Part shown: piece after piece, positions 1 to 8,252 of the stretch
Position numbering within the stretch: the stretch's first letter is position 1
How the letters are laid out: each line of letters opens with the position of its first letter
NCBI GenBank assembly: GCA_964635295.1
Contig: CAZWOB010000020.1
Location: 1 to 31,046 of the forward strand
Length of the DNA: 31,046 bases
Source: Waddlia sp964635295
GTDB lineage: Bacteria; Chlamydiota; Chlamydiia; Chlamydiales; Waddliaceae
Direction of reading: 5' to 3'
Position numbers and translations under genes: made by a program
Notes under the pieces: generated by a model
The model's database searches: none
What the model was told of the DNA's origin: nothing
What the model saw: the letters and a program-made list of their open reading frames with translations, nothing else

Positions 1-52
1 ATCTGCATGTCCGGTTTGATGAGGGGGAGGGGTAACGCCCTCCCTACTCTAC
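1..52 (+). mobile_element. Group II intron, 3' end (domain V 3' strand and domain VI)
   Basis: Bases 1-19 match the 3' strand of a bacterial group II intron domain V, with the GTCCGGTTTGATG signature. Bases 21-52 fold as domain VI: GAG 21-23 pairs with CTC 47-49, G24 with T45, and GGGAGGG 25-31 with CCCTCCC 38-44. This leaves A46 bulged as a candidate branch point, the 7th base from the end. The element ends in AC at 51-52, the usual 3' boundary dinucleotide. The catalytic body and any reverse transcriptase would lie left of the window on the plus strand. The fold and the terminal motif are visible; the rest of the intron is inferred. Confidence 0.8.
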
Positions 53-109
53 AGGCATTGTGTTTCATTATTTCCTTAGAGGCTATTGGCAAAGGGAAAA
101 ATTCAAACA

Positions 110-170
110 CAAAGACTCAAAGGCTCAAAGATCGTACACACTAACTCAAGTTGAACGATAGGAACGATAG
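110..170. repeat. Short tandem repeats in the spacer between the intron and the FGE gene
   Basis: The spacer 53-179 holds no gene. It contains octamers CAAAGACT (110-117), CAAAGGCT (118-125) and a degenerate CAAAGATC (126-133), followed by two perfect tandem copies of GAACGATAG (153-161 and 162-170). No terminator hairpin was found for the minus-strand gene ending at 180. Confidence 0.6.
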
Positions 171-179
171 AGACCCTGA

Positions 180-1211
180 TTAACGGACGCAGCGAAAGCC
201 CAGGTGGTTGAGGCTTGTGTCAGGGCACGTTTTCATGCGGGCCGATATGCGGTAGCCTTTGCAGTAGCTGTCGTGGCATAAAAACGATCCGCCTCTGTGC
301 GATCGCTTTTGAGCGTAGGGCTCATCGGGATCAAAGCTCTTTTCGGCTCCTTTAGGGTTGTCGGCAACGCCCTGTTCTTTCAATTCCTGATAATATCCCG
401 CCTTATACCAGTCGGCAGACCATTCCCAGACATTGCCGGCCAGGTCATAGAGCCCGAACGGATTCGGAGAAAAGCTCTTCACGGGCGTTGTCCCATATTT
501 CCCCCCAGGTTTTGATGAACGGTGGGGGAATTCCCCTTGCCAGATATTGGCTTGCGGACTTGATTCGGAAAACTCTTCATTTCCCCAGGTGAACTCCTCA
601 TTGTTCCGTCCGCCTCGCGCGGCATATTCCCACTCCGCTTCTGTCGGCAGCCGTTTTCCTGCCCATTTCGCATACGCCTCGGCATCATACCAGGAAACCT
701 GGACAACGGGATGGTCTTCTTTGCCTTCGATGGAACTTCCGGGCCCTTCAGGATGTTTCCAGTCAGCCCCGGGAACCCAGCTCCACCAGACGTAGTGATT
801 GTGTAAGGGGATGCGTGTTTTAGGGGGAGTAAAGACCAGGGACGCCGGGACAAGGGCCTCCTGAGGGGGAGGGGGAGTGTCGGGAGACACTTGTGCCATG
901 ATCTCTTCTAATGTAGGCGCTTTTTCCGCAGTGGTGACATAACCTGTTTCTTCGACAAACTTCCGGAACTGGCGGTTTGTGACAGGGGTCGCATCCATCC
1001 AGAACCCGTCGACTTTGACCTGATGCGGAGGCTGTTCATCTGTCCTTGCGTCCTTGGAGTCGGAGCCCATGGTGAACTCGCCTCCGGGAATCCACACCAT
1101 CTCTTTCTGAGGGGTTGGAGCGTAGCGCTGAGGGAGGTTGGAACAGCAGCAATCAGCATGAAGAGAGGTAAAGAAAAACAGAGATGCTAAGAGTAGTTTT
1201 ATTGGGGACAT
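180..1211 (-). CDS. Exported formylglycine-generating enzyme (FGE/SUMF1 type)
   Basis: Enzymes of this family oxidise a sulfatase active-site cysteine to formylglycine; relatives do other chemistry. The start at 1211 gives 343 residues beginning with a signal peptide (MSPIKLLLASLFFF...LHA) followed by a CCC run. A longer upstream start would run into the neighbouring hydrolase gene. The FGE domain begins at MVWIPGGEFTMGSD and includes RLPTEAEWEYAARGG, GLYDLAGNVWEW and RGGSFLCHDSYC. The last motif matches the copper-binding cysteine pair of human FGE (Cys336/Cys341), here residues 312 and 317. The protein is therefore likely a true oxygen-dependent FGE and not a cysteine-less paralogue. It lies 23 bases after the hydrolase stop, so the two are probably co-transcribed. 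No sulfatase is in the window, so the substrate is unknown. Confidence 0.85.
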   Translation of the reverse strand: MSPIKLLLASLFFFTSLHADCCCSNLPQRYAPTPQKEMVWIPGGEFTMGSDSKDARTDEQPPHQVKVDGFWMDATPVTNRQFRKFVEETGYVTTAEKAPTLEEIMAQVSPDTPPPPQEALVPASLVFTPPKTRIPLHNHYVWWSWVPGADWKHPEGPGSSIEGKEDHPVVQVSWYDAEAYAKWAGKRLPTEAEWEYAARGGRNNEEFTWGNEEFSESSPQANIWQGEFPHRSSKPGGKYGTTPVKSFSPNPFGLYDLAGNVWEWSADWYKAGYYQELKEQGVADNPKGAEKSFDPDEPYAQKRSHRGGSFLCHDSYCKGYRISARMKTCPDTSLNHLGFRCVR

Positions 1212-1234
1212 GTTATCGTGTGTAGCAAACATTA

Positions 1235-2185
1235 TCAAATAGGTGCAAAGTAATTTAGAAACTTTTTCATTTTTTGCCTTGCAACCTTTGATTCCGGCAG
1301 GTCCCATGCAAGTCCCTGAAAGACATGCCACATCCCTTCATACAGGTCCAGTTCAACGTTGATCCCTGCATTTTCTAATGCTCTATAGTGACGGACGGCG
1401 TTGCTGAGAAAGATCTCTTTGGTGCCCGCTTGAATCAATGTGGGAGGGAATCCTGTTGAATAGTCTCCATAGACGGGCGAAACATAGGGGTGTTTTTGCT
1501 CTTCGGTAAGCGCGTAGGCAAGAGCACAATATTCGAGGTTCTTCGGATAGTAGAGGACGGGGTCTGCGTCCTTTAAGATCGTGTAGGAATCGCCTGTTTC
1601 GGTGATATCCGACCACGGCGACCAAAGAACGACTGCTTTAGGCATGCCAATCCCTTTATCGCGCATTTTGAGGACTGTTTCAGAAGCAAGGCTTCCACCC
1701 GCTGAATCTCCGAAGAAAACCATTTCGTCTAGTTGGTGTCCATTGTCGATCAGTACTTTAATGGCGGAGATGATCTGATCGATGATCCCTTCCCAATTCT
1801 TGTCTGGTGCCAATGTGTAATCGATGGCGAACACCCTTGAAGAGAGTTCCATCGCCACGGGAACCGAGCAAAAGAGTATGGAACGTGCGCTGAACACGGT
1901 GAACGCCCCTCCGTGTAGATAGATGATCAACGGTCCACTCGCGCTGGGATTGATATCAAGTGCGGGCACGGTTCCGAGTTCGATCTCGACGATTTCCGGT
2001 TTGTATTTTTTTGTCACTTCATCAGATATCGGTGCGAATTCGGTTTCTATTTCAGCTCTCAATGAGGACCATCCGGCAAGATCGTCGGGCATCGGCAGGG
2101 TTTGATTTCGATCCTCGAGGGAGAACATTTGAAGCATTTCTTGCGCTTGTTTAGAGATAGTCGTTGGGGAGTGGTTGATGAACAT
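1235..2185 (-). CDS. Alpha/beta hydrolase, hormone-sensitive-lipase-type esterase
   Basis: A 316-residue carboxylesterase-like enzyme, probably cytoplasmic, with no signal peptide. It carries the HSL oxyanion motif HGG (IIYLHGGAF), the nucleophile elbow GDSAG (FFGDSAGGS) and a C-terminal histidine in EGMWHVF. The acid position reads AGTKEIFLSNA, with Glu where many family members have Asp; this occurs in a known subset of HSL esterases. The start at 2185 has an AGAAGG Shine-Dalgarno about seven bases upstream. It probably forms an operon with the FGE gene downstream and is divergent from the kinase gene at 2224. The substrate cannot be told from sequence; short-chain acyl esters are typical for the family. 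Confidence 0.85.
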   Translation of the reverse strand: MFINHSPTTISKQAQEMLQMFSLEDRNQTLPMPDDLAGWSSLRAEIETEFAPISDEVTKKYKPEIVEIELGTVPALDINPSASGPLIIYLHGGAFTVFSARSILFCSVPVAMELSSRVFAIDYTLAPDKNWEGIIDQIISAIKVLIDNGHQLDEMVFFGDSAGGSLASETVLKMRDKGIGMPKAVVLWSPWSDITETGDSYTILKDADPVLYYPKNLEYCALAYALTEEQKHPYVSPVYGDYSTGFPPTLIQAGTKEIFLSNAVRHYRALENAGINVELDLYEGMWHVFQGLAWDLPESKVARQKMKKFLNYFAPI

Positions 2186-2223
2186 ATCTGCCTTCTTGTA
2201 TCTTGTCGGTCAACATATCACAG

Positions 2224-3093
2224 ATGGTAAATTTTATGGTTGAGACTGTAACAGTCCGACGACTTATATCCAGTCAATTTCCCAAATGGAAAGACCTTCC
2301 GGTCCGTCCAGTTGCCAATTCAGGATGGGACAATCGAATGTTCCATTTGGGTGAGGAGATGCTTGTAAGATTGCCGAGTGCTGAGGCTTACGTTCCACAG
2401 GTGGAAAAAGAACAGCTCTGGCTCCCGCGGCTTGCACCCTCGCTTCCCGTGAAAATCCCTGAACCGATAGCAATGGGCGAACCGGGGGCGGGTTACCCTT
2501 GGAAGTGGTCGATCTATCGATGGATTGCAGGGGAGAGCGCCGCAACCGGCAATATCGACAGCCTGGAGGGATTGGCGGAAGACCTGGGAGGATTCTTAGC
2601 AAAGTTTCAGGCGATCGATGCATCTGAGGGGCCAACGCCTGGCAGTGAGAACTTCCATCGGGGAGGCTCTCTCTCAGTATATCAAGAAGATGCCATCAAA
2701 GCGATTCACTCCATTAGAGGCCGCATTGATGACAAGCGAGCCCTCCGCATATGGGAAGAAGCCTTATCTTCTGAGTGGAATCGCGCTCCTGTCTGGGTGC
2801 ATGGAGATATCAGCAGAGGAAACCTGTTGTTGGAGAAGGGAAAACTGGTTGCGGTGATCGATTTCGGCCAGATGGCAGTGGGGGACCCTGCCTGCGATCT
2901 GGCGATCGCCTGGACATTGTTCAAGGGGCATAGTCGGGAGGTATTTCGGGAAAAACTTCAATTGGATAATGAAACGTGGGCGAGGGGAAAGGGATGGACG
3001 CTTTGGAAGGCTGCCGTGACAGCGGCAGGGTTTACCGATCCACAAAACACAGAATCCGCCCGATGTTGGGAGATCCTGCGAGAACTCATTTGA
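2224..3093 (+). CDS. Aminoglycoside phosphotransferase (APH) family kinase
   Basis: A cytoplasmic kinase-fold enzyme of about 289 residues. Members phosphorylate aminoglycosides, macrolides, choline or other small molecules. The N-lobe contains GWDNRMFHLGEEMLVRLPS. The C-lobe has the Brenner motif HGDISRGNLLL with catalytic Asp, and the DFG-type metal motif IDFGQMAVGDPACDLA. The sequence closely follows a family of roughly 300 residues usually annotated only as APH family. The start is uncertain: TTG at 2203, ATG at 2224 and ATG at 2236 are in frame and none has a convincing Shine-Dalgarno. The gene stands alone on the plus strand. There is no evidence that it confers drug resistance. Confidence 0.85.
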   Translation: MVNFMVETVTVRRLISSQFPKWKDLPVRPVANSGWDNRMFHLGEEMLVRLPSAEAYVPQVEKEQLWLPRLAPSLPVKIPEPIAMGEPGAGYPWKWSIYRWIAGESAATGNIDSLEGLAEDLGGFLAKFQAIDASEGPTPGSENFHRGGSLSVYQEDAIKAIHSIRGRIDDKRALRIWEEALSSEWNRAPVWVHGDISRGNLLLEKGKLVAVIDFGQMAVGDPACDLAIAWTLFKGHSREVFREKLQLDNETWARGKGWTLWKAAVTAAGFTDPQNTESARCWEILRELI

Positions 3094-3151
3094 TTTTAGA
3101 GAGAGCCTTGCAAAAAAGCGTATAAATGGTTAAGACGGTAGATATTATTTG

Positions 3152-3157
3152 AAAAAG
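3152..3157 (+). promoter_or_regulatory. Ribosome binding site fixing the MscS-type gene start
   Basis: AAAAGG at 3152-3157 lies nine bases before ATG 3167. This favours that ATG over the in-frame TTG at 3149, which overlaps the site itself. Confidence 0.6.
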
Positions 3158-3166
3158 GTATCTGTC

Positions 3167-5539
3167 ATGACATATTTGTTCTCCCGTATTTTTATCGTCG
3201 GCATTTTGTTGATGAGTTTGACCTCTTCGATCTATTCTGTCGATCAGCCAAATGGCCAAAACGGGCAGAAAATAGCAGTAACTCCCGTGCCGCCTCTTCC
3301 CGATCTGCTTGAGCAAGCGAGCCGGTTGTCCAAAAAGGCGTTTGATCTGAACTCGGACTCTGCCCTGACTTTTGACACCAATATGACGTTAACGAATTTG
3401 GAGCGGATCAACCAACGCACCGATTCTTTGAAGGTAGAGCTGGAACAATTGAAAAATGGCGATGAGAGTCTTGATGAACAGGTCTATATCCTGCGTTCAA
3501 GCTTGAAGAATGAGAATGCGCTGATCAAAAAACAGATCGATCCTGTCCTTGAAACGCTGGAAGAATTGCATGATCAGAGTCAATTCTGGTTGAACCAGCA
3601 ACAGCTGTGGAAAAGTTGGTATGACGAGGTGTTGAAAGGGAACTCGGCGACTTCGCTCAGAGAAGTGATGCGGTCGACTATGGAAGAGATAAAAGGCGCC
3701 ATTGACGCGATTACAGAGAAATCGGATGAACTGATTCAGACAATGCAGAAAGCGTCCTCCATGCAGTCGGATATTTTTCAAATGGAGCAGAGGATCGAAC
3801 AACGGATAAAAAATCTTGATTCCGTATTCCCTGCTGGAAACCTCACCCCGCTTTTTACTCCTGCATTTTTTAACCAGCTAAGCGCAGATGGGTGGAAAGG
3901 GATAACTCAAGGCTTTTATGAGAACGCCTTGCCTGACTGGCAATTGCTTAAAAGCAATGCCAGATTCATTTTTCTGCAAATTTTCTCCATTATTCTCGTC
4001 ACCTTTTTTCTTTTAACGATCAGGTCGGAGAGCTCAGTGGAACTGTTGGCTTTTCTCCAACGTCCGTTTTCTACCGCGATTTTTGTCTGTCTGCTTTTTT
4101 TAAGGGTGCTGGAGCCTGTTTCTCCTCCGGTCTGGATGTTGTTGGAATCTGCTGTGGCATGGATCGCTTTTTTACGGCTGTTTTCGCTATACGCAAGCGA
4201 TCGCGGCCAAACTGTTTTTATGTACGCGTTTGCGGCAATCCATCTTTTGATTCAGCTTTTATTAGTTGTGAAAGTTCCGTTCGCCATTACCCGCTTGTTC
4301 ATCTTTTTCACAAGTGTCGGGGCATCGGCCGCTTTATTTCTGTACTCGCGGTCTGATCTACGGACTAAGAATGTGAAATGGTGTTTGGGCGCTCTCAGCG
4401 TGCTCTTTGGCATGATCGCATTTGTTGAACTGGCGGGATTCTCGGACATGTCGAAGACGTTGTTCAAATATACGATCAGTACGTTAAACGTATTTGTGAA
4501 AGCGTGGCTGTTATTTCATATTTCGTGGGGAATGGTTGAGTGGTCATTGCAGTGGTTATCCTCTGACGAGAAATATCTGGTCAAAGAACGGGTCCCCATT
4601 CTTTCCAAGATAAGCCGGATTGCGCTTTACCTGTTTTTTGCCACTTGCATTCTGATTTACCTGCTTGTCGGATGGGGCGTTTTCGATAGTGCTAACGAAG
4701 CCTTTTCAAAAGTCCTTTCTTCAGGGGTTTCTTTAGGCAATATTCAATTTTCCCTCTCGGATATTCTCCAGGCAATCCTGTTGGCTGTTGTCACTTTAGT
4801 CGTTTCTGTCGCCATTCAATCAGTGTTGAATCAGAGCGTATTCCCTTCGATGAACATCCCTAAAGATGTGGGATTCTCCATTGCCCGCCTTATCCATTAT
4901 TTTATCTTGTCTGTCGGCCTGCTTCTTGTTCTGCTCTCACTCGGCGTCTCGTTCACCAACCTCGCGATTTTCGGCGGCGCATTGGGTGTCGGATTGGGAA
5001 TGGGCTTACAGGAGATTGTCAAGAACTTCGCCGCCGGCATCATCATCCTTGTCGAGAGGCCGATCAAGATTGGTGATCTCATTGAATTTGAAAATACAAC
5101 CTGCCGCGTGGAGAAAATTGGCTTGAGGTCTACATTGGTCAGAGCCCTGGACGGGATTCTCAAAGTGATCCCGAACAATGATCTCATCGTCAACCCTGTG
5201 ACAAACTGGACCCATTCAAGAAAACGTTTGCGCAAGAGCAGCATGATCGGCGTCGCTTACGGGTCTGATGTTGATTTGACGATCCGTTTGTTGAAGGAGG
5301 CGGCTGAGAGCCATGATTCGGTGTTGAAGAATCCCGAGCCGGAAGTGTTCTTTGAAGAGTTTGGGGACAGCGCGCTGATATTCGAGTTGAGGTATTGGGT
5401 CAAAGATGTTTCATTGATTAAAGTTGTCCCTTCCGAGATCAATCAGTTGATCGAGAGAAAGCTCGCCGAAGCGAATATCGAGATCCCGTACCCGCAAATG
5501 GACGTTCATTTCTACGATACTGCCAAAGTTACACAATAG
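3167..5539 (+). CDS. Large MscS-family mechanosensitive channel (MscK/YbiO-like)
   Basis: A 790-residue inner-membrane channel predicted to release solutes under osmotic stress. A signal peptide (residues 1 to about 25) is followed by a periplasmic coiled-coil region (about 50-210), then roughly eleven hydrophobic segments. The C-terminal MscS core includes the glycine/alanine-rich pore helix FGGALGVGLGMGLQEIVKNF, the beta-domain ERPIKIGDLIEFENTTCRVE and IPNNDLIVNPVTNW. Length and architecture fit the large MscS paralogues with extra N-terminal membrane segments, not the small MscS. It is the first gene of a tight operon: the TolC-type gene starts 13 bases after its stop. That linkage hints at an envelope-stress role shared with the oxidase, but this is inference. 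Confidence 0.9.
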   Translation: MTYLFSRIFIVGILLMSLTSSIYSVDQPNGQNGQKIAVTPVPPLPDLLEQASRLSKKAFDLNSDSALTFDTNMTLTNLERINQRTDSLKVELEQLKNGDESLDEQVYILRSSLKNENALIKKQIDPVLETLEELHDQSQFWLNQQQLWKSWYDEVLKGNSATSLREVMRSTMEEIKGAIDAITEKSDELIQTMQKASSMQSDIFQMEQRIEQRIKNLDSVFPAGNLTPLFTPAFFNQLSADGWKGITQGFYENALPDWQLLKSNARFIFLQIFSIILVTFFLLTIRSESSVELLAFLQRPFSTAIFVCLLFLRVLEPVSPPVWMLLESAVAWIAFLRLFSLYASDRGQTVFMYAFAAIHLLIQLLLVVKVPFAITRLFIFFTSVGASAALFLYSRSDLRTKNVKWCLGALSVLFGMIAFVELAGFSDMSKTLFKYTISTLNVFVKAWLLFHISWGMVEWSLQWLSSDEKYLVKERVPILSKISRIALYLFFATCILIYLLVGWGVFDSANEAFSKVLSSGVSLGNIQFSLSDILQAILLAVVTLVVSVAIQSVLNQSVFPSMNIPKDVGFSIARLIHYFILSVGLLLVLLSLGVSFTNLAIFGGALGVGLGMGLQEIVKNFAAGIIILVERPIKIGDLIEFENTTCRVEKIGLRSTLVRALDGILKVIPNNDLIVNPVTNWTHSRKRLRKSSMIGVAYGSDVDLTIRLLKEAAESHDSVLKNPEPEVFFEEFGDSALIFELRYWVKDVSLIKVVPSEINQLIERKLAEANIEIPYPQMDVHFYDTAKVTQ

Positions 5540-5552
5540 AGCGGGGATACGG

Positions 5553-6905
5553 TTGTTATTATCTCGAAAATGCATAGCGTTATTTTTATTATTGAGTAGC
5601 TGCAGTCCCAAGCTCGATCCTTACCCTTCCTTTCACGATGTAAGGGAGGAAGTTCAGTGTCGAACAGGGGAGACTATTCACTGGGACAGGTGCGGACAGG
5701 ACCCATGCGCTCAGGTTCGAAAGATCTTAAGCAAACCTCTGATCTTAGATGATGTCATTGAGGTTGCTCTGCTGAATAATCGTCGATTACAGGCTGCTTA
5801 TGAGAACATTGGAATTGCCCAGGCGGATCTGGTTCAAGCTTGTCTGCTAAAAAATCCCATTTTGGATTTTCAATTACGTTACGATCATTGCTTCAGCGGA
5901 GAAAAAGTGATCGAAATGGGGATCATCCAGAATTTTCTCGATATCCTCTTGAAGCCTTTGCAAAGAAAACTGGCCTGTGCTGAACTTGCAAAAGTGAAAA
6001 GCCTGGTTGCTGGCGAAGCAATCCAAGTGATCGCGGATGTTAAAACGGCTTTTTTTACACTGCAGTCAGCGAAAAGGATGCTGGAGCTGAAACAGGAGAG
6101 TGTCTTAGCTTCTGAAGCCAGTTTCGAAGCGGCAGATCGTTTGTGGAAGGCAGGAAACATCAAGAAACTGGAGTACTTAGTTCAATCTTCCCTTCTTGAG
6201 CAGTCCAAAATCAATGCTGTGCAGGCAGAATTAAATGTTGTCGAAGCGCGTGAGAGGCTCAATGCGCTTATGGGGCTTTGGGAAGGTTCGGGCAATTGGG
6301 ACCTGTCAGAGGAGCTGTATCGTATTCCAGGAGAATTTCAGGAACGTGAGGACATTGAAAATCTCGTTATTGCCAATAGCCTTGATCTGAGCGCTGCGAG
6401 ACATGAGATCAGGAAAACAGCGGCCCGCATGGGTATCGAGGTGACGGAGGCTGTTATTCCCGAATTTGGTATCGGAGTCGATTCTGAGAGGGAACCGGAC
6501 GGAAACTGGTTTGCCGGTCCTCAGTTTTCTATTGGTATCCCAGTGTTTGATCTAGGTCAGGCCCGCTCAGCTGCTGGAAGGGCTGAAATTCGTCAATTGT
6601 GTGACAAGTATTATGCGATGGCGGTCGAGCTGAGGTCCGCAGCCCGGGCGTCAAGTTTCAGCTTATGGAACTATCACCGCCAGTTCAAGTATTTTCAGGA
6701 CACTTTGGTCCCTTTGATGAAAGAGGTGACTAATGAGACGTTGCTTCAACTTAATGCGATGCAAGTTGGCGTATTCGAACTGTTAGGAATGAAAATGCAG
6801 GAGATTGAAGCGGAAGAGAAGATGATACAGGCTTATATGGGCTATTGGGTTGCTCGGATTGAGCTTGAAAAGTTGATACAGGGAAAGCAAACGGGGATCG
6901 AATAG
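5553..6905 (+). CDS. TolC-family outer membrane efflux lipoprotein
   Basis: 450 residues of the outer-membrane-factor family, which forms trimeric channels for export pumps. The proposed start is TTG at 5553, because it alone gives a lipoprotein signal (MLLSRKCIALFLLLSSC, lipobox LSSC, Cys17), and GGGGA lies five bases upstream. The next in-frame Met is far inside. Family features include LDDVIEVALLNNRRLQAAYE near the N-terminus, long amphipathic helices, and FAGPQFSIGIPVFDLGQARS before the second repeat. No membrane-fusion protein or RND pump is nearby. Its partner gene is the multicopper oxidase only three bases downstream, as in copper-resistance loci where a TolC-like protein accompanies an exported oxidase. 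Confidence 0.85.
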   Translation: MLLSRKCIALFLLLSSCSPKLDPYPSFHDVREEVQCRTGETIHWDRCGQDPCAQVRKILSKPLILDDVIEVALLNNRRLQAAYENIGIAQADLVQACLLKNPILDFQLRYDHCFSGEKVIEMGIIQNFLDILLKPLQRKLACAELAKVKSLVAGEAIQVIADVKTAFFTLQSAKRMLELKQESVLASEASFEAADRLWKAGNIKKLEYLVQSSLLEQSKINAVQAELNVVEARERLNALMGLWEGSGNWDLSEELYRIPGEFQEREDIENLVIANSLDLSAARHEIRKTAARMGIEVTEAVIPEFGIGVDSEREPDGNWFAGPQFSIGIPVFDLGQARSAAGRAEIRQLCDKYYAMAVELRSAARASSFSLWNYHRQFKYFQDTLVPLMKEVTNETLLQLNAMQVGVFELLGMKMQEIEAEEKMIQAYMGYWVARIELEKLIQGKQTGIE

Positions 6906-6908
6906 ACG

Positions 6909-8249
6909 ATGGAAAAAAATATACTGTTCATCATTGCTCTTATTTGTCTGACGTTACTGAATGCACAGGATTGCAGATATGATTCCGTGACGCTCTGCCC
7001 GGGAGAAAAAATAAATCCTCCAAGACCTTGGGATAAAGCTCTGCGGGCAGACTTGCCTCTTGCAGAACCAGATAAGGACTATACACCGGTTGTTGTTCCG
7101 AACGGGTCAAAACTCGAATACAATATTGTGGATGGAGTCAAAGTTTTTCATTTGGTCGCCGAAGAAATTGAGTGGGAAGTTGCTGAAGAGCTCAAAGTGA
7201 AGACTTGGGGTTACAACGGCTCAGCTCCAGGTCCGGTGATCGAAGCCGGCGAAGGTGATCGGGTAAGGGTCTATGTCACAAATCATCTCCCGGCGCCGAC
7301 CACTGTCCATTGGCATGGTCTTCTGATTCCGTGTGGGATGGACGGAGTTTCCGGTTTGACACAGCCGGCCATTCAACCTGGAGAGACGTTTCTCTATGAA
7401 TTTGTTTTCCCAGATGCGGGTACGTTCATGTACCACTCCCACTATGATTCGATGACCCAGGAGGGGATGGGGCTGGTCGGAATGATCGTCGTTCATGAGA
7501 GGGAAGCGGATCCGAAGAAAAGACCGGACAGAGATTTTACGATCCTTCTTCATGAATGGAGCGTTCCAGTTGGAACGTCGAAGCCAAACCCTAACGAGAT
7601 GACGGATTTCAACTTGTTGACGATGAATGGTAAAGTGATGCCCGATACCGAACCTTTAGTCGCGCGAACGGGGGACAGGGTGTGGATCCGTTTTGGAAAT
7701 CTCAGCGCAATGGACCATCACCCCATTCACTTGCATGGGTATTCCTTTAAGATCATAGGAACAGATGGCGGATGGATAGCAGATAAGTCGGCAGCTCTCC
7801 CAGAAACAACTGTGCTTGTGCCTGTGGGGGCGGCCAGAGTAGTCGAGTTCATCGCCAATAATCCTGGTGACTGGGTTTTTCATTGCCATATGACGCATCA
7901 TACCATGAATCAGATGGGGCATGATTTTCCCAATATGATCGGCATGGACACCAAAGGGTTTGACGAGAAAGTTCGCAAACTCATTCCAGGATATATGACA
8001 ATGGGAACTAAGGGAATGCGCGACATGACAAAAATGGGAATGCCTTTGCCTTCAAACAGCATCCCTATGCTGGGATTTACAGGACAGTTTGGTCAGACAG
8101 TCATGGGTGGAATGGCAAATGTGTTACGAGTGCGCGATCAGTCGAAAACGTATGAGGATCCCGGCCCCTATCAGTTTCCCGAACGCACGGTCTCCTGGCC
8201 GGCGACACGTGAAGAACTTGAACGGGACGGCATTCGGCCGTCCCATTAG
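6909..8249 (+). CDS. Exported two-domain multicopper oxidase
   Basis: A 446-residue laccase-type enzyme that would oxidise Cu(I) or phenolic/metal substrates with O2 outside the cytoplasm. Signal peptide: MEKNILFIIALICLTLLNAQ. All four copper motifs are present: HWH (134-136), HSH (176-178), HPIHLHG (271-277) and HCHMTHHTMNQM (325-336) with type 1 ligands Cys326, His331 and axial Met336. Only about 90 residues separate the HSH and HPIHLH motifs, so the middle domain of three-domain oxidases is absent. The type 1 site lies in domain 2 only, which suggests a trimeric type B two-domain enzyme. The tail (about 360-402) is methionine-rich, as in copper-handling oxidases. It is the third gene of the operon with the MscS-type and TolC-type genes. 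Confidence 0.9.
   Translation: MEKNILFIIALICLTLLNAQDCRYDSVTLCPGEKINPPRPWDKALRADLPLAEPDKDYTPVVVPNGSKLEYNIVDGVKVFHLVAEEIEWEVAEELKVKTWGYNGSAPGPVIEAGEGDRVRVYVTNHLPAPTTVHWHGLLIPCGMDGVSGLTQPAIQPGETFLYEFVFPDAGTFMYHSHYDSMTQEGMGLVGMIVVHEREADPKKRPDRDFTILLHEWSVPVGTSKPNPNEMTDFNLLTMNGKVMPDTEPLVARTGDRVWIRFGNLSAMDHHPIHLHGYSFKIIGTDGGWIADKSAALPETTVLVPVGAARVVEFIANNPGDWVFHCHMTHHTMNQMGHDFPNMIGMDTKGFDEKVRKLIPGYMTMGTKGMRDMTKMGMPLPSNSIPMLGFTGQFGQTVMGGMANVLRVRDQSKTYEDPGPYQFPERTVSWPATREELERDGIRPSH
8224..8244. other. Perfect hairpin at the end of the oxidase gene
   Basis: GGGACGGC (8224-8231) and GCCGTCCC (8237-8244) form an 8-bp GC-rich stem with a 5-base loop. It sits just inside the 3' end of the oxidase gene, between two convergent genes whose stops are four bases apart. 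There is no T-run on either side, so it is at best a weak terminator or mRNA-stabilising structure. Confidence 0.35.
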
Positions 8250-8252
8250 ATG

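Noticed and set aside
2224..3093. Calling the kinase an aminoglycoside resistance gene
   Set aside because: Only family-level motifs are visible, and similar proteins are widespread with unknown substrates.
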